From positions 1-6,485 of the forward strand of contig DAOVIU010000068.1 in the NCBI GenBank assembly GCA_030673585.1: a DNA stretch of 6,485 nt, given 5' to 3'. Positions 5,937 through 6,485 of this stretch are shown here, piece after piece. Positions within the stretch are counted from its first letter, which is position 1. Each line of letters starts with the position of its first letter. The notes beneath the pieces were generated by a model. The model was not told where the DNA came from. It saw only the letters and a list, made by a program, of their open reading frames with translations, and searched no databases. A program made the translations under genes and the position numbers. Source of the DNA: Pseudomonadota bacterium (lineage in GTDB: Bacteria > Desulfobacterota > BSN033 > G020346125).

Positions 5937-5954
5937 AGGGCTCGCGGCCTTTTT
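5937..5954 (+). terminator. Weak intrinsic terminator candidate after the CxxC gene
   Basis: A short stem (GGC 5939-5941 with GCC 5947-5949, extended by a G-U and an A-T pair) with a 5-nt loop runs into TTTTT at 5950-5954. The placement between the CxxC gene and the next promoter is right, but the stem is only 5 bp. Confidence 0.3.
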
Positions 5955-5972
5955 GTTGGACCGAAAAATTCG

Positions 5973-6000
5973 TTGACAATTCGGAGATGGATGCAATAAT
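5973..6000 (+). promoter_or_regulatory. Extended -10 promoter of the lipoprotein gene
   Basis: TTGACA at 5973-5978 is followed after 16 nt by AATAAT (5995-6000), a 5-of-6 match. TG at 5992-5993 provides the extended -10 motif. The start of transcription would be near 6007, about 25 nt before the start codon. Confidence 0.65.
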
Positions 6001-6033
6001 TCCTTTTACGTTGTGCAGAGGATTCGGGTCGTG

Positions 6034-6485
6034 ATGTACCGCTTTCGATTGTTAAAATATCTAGCGTGGACGATTCTTCCCATGGCAATCGTATCCGTTC
6101 TCATGGGCTGTGACGAGCCGGGCTTTGGGCTGGGCGGCATAGAGAGCGAAATCGACGCATGCCAGTGGGCGGTGGTCCATCATGCTGCGGGTGAATTGAA
6201 AATATCCCCAGTGAAGGAATCAATGGAGGCCGTTATCGAAGTCCTGAAGGCCCATTCGGAACACTGGGCGCAGGAAGCCGGCCTCTTCCTTGAAACCGTC
6301 GAATTGGCGGACAAGGAAGTGGAAGATGCGGTGATAGCCCATAATAGTGACAAAGCTCTGCTTGCCCGGAGCCACATTGATTCAGCGATTTGGCTCCTGA
6401 GAAGTGCCCTGAAAGAGACTGAACGCCTTGGATTTAATCCCAATCTGGGAAATATGGATTCACCTGATTCTCCAATAATCATGGG
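6034..6485 (+). CDS. Predicted lipoprotein (3' end outside window)
   Basis: The frame is open from ATG 6034 to the right edge (150 codons) without a stop. Residues 1-25 form a lipoprotein signal peptide: a basic start (MYRFRLLKYL), a hydrophobic core (AWTILPMAIVSVL) and the lipobox LMGC with C26 as the lipidated residue. Aspartate follows at +2, which in enterobacteria keeps a lipoprotein in the inner membrane; whether that rule applies here is unknown. The mature part begins with a Gly-rich linker and then appears alpha-helical (about 60-132: ESMEAVIEVLKAHSEHW..., ETVELADKEVEDAV, SAIWLLRSALKETERLG). No catalytic motif or known domain is visible. AGAGGA at 6017-6022 precedes both GTG 6031 (8 nt) and ATG 6034 (11 nt), so either could be the start. 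A promoter just upstream supports it as a separate transcription unit. Its function is unknown. Confidence 0.75.
   Translation, partial: MYRFRLLKYLAWTILPMAIVSVLMGCDEPGFGLGGIESEIDACQWAVVHHAAGELKISPVKESMEAVIEVLKAHSEHWAQEAGLFLETVELADKEVEDAVIAHNSDKALLARSHIDSAIWLLRSALKETERLGFNPNLGNMDSPDSPIIM

Noticed and set aside
6180..6482. Minus-strand 100-codon ORF at the right end
   Set aside because: The plus-strand frame here has a promoter, ribosome-binding site and lipobox. The antisense frame is Ser/Arg/Ala-rich, as expected of a shadow.

Overview
The window is bacterial. Genes are closely spaced with Shine-Dalgarno-type starts, promoters are of the sigma70 kind (TTGACA boxes with -10 partners), the RNase R is of bacterial type, and there is a lipoprotein signal with a lipobox. 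Base composition looks moderately GC-rich. The housekeeping genes favour AGG for arginine and GAG/GGG, a style common in thermophiles and in several poorly cultured phyla. The Nth protein has an ILSQNTS motif and a PGVGFKTAD hairpin, recalling Chloroflexota-type or other deep-branching homologues. I cannot name the taxon from this sequence.

Layout, left to right. (1) The 3' part of a COG1926-type phosphoribosyltransferase gene enters from the left edge. (2) 34 bp later comes a complete endonuclease III (nth). (3) Converging on nth, with overlapping stop codons, is a 55-codon gene on the minus strand. It is supported by a near-consensus promoter and a GGAGGG ribosome-binding site but belongs to no family I recognise. 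(4) Back to back with that promoter is a membrane-anchored serine beta-lactamase-like hydrolase. The two -35 boxes form a perfect 8-bp inverted repeat. (5) An RNase R gene (rnr) follows after a leader with small repeats; its start codon is ambiguous. (6) A 224-bp intergenic region holds a 12-bp palindrome, a 7-bp stem-loop and a possible 12-codon leader ORF. (7) This leads into a 120-residue thioredoxin-like CxxC protein. (8) After a possible weak terminator and a good extended -10 promoter, a lipoprotein gene runs off the right edge.

The genes do not form one obvious pathway. Nth (base-excision repair), RNase R (RNA turnover) and the phosphoribosyltransferase are ordinary cellular functions. 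The hydrolase and the lipoprotein are envelope proteins and each appears to have its own promoter. No mobile element, CRISPR array, tRNA or rRNA was seen. I found no clear undescribed multi-gene system. The best candidates for new biology are the 55-aa gene with its divergent promoter region, and the leader-ORF plus CxxC-protein pair.
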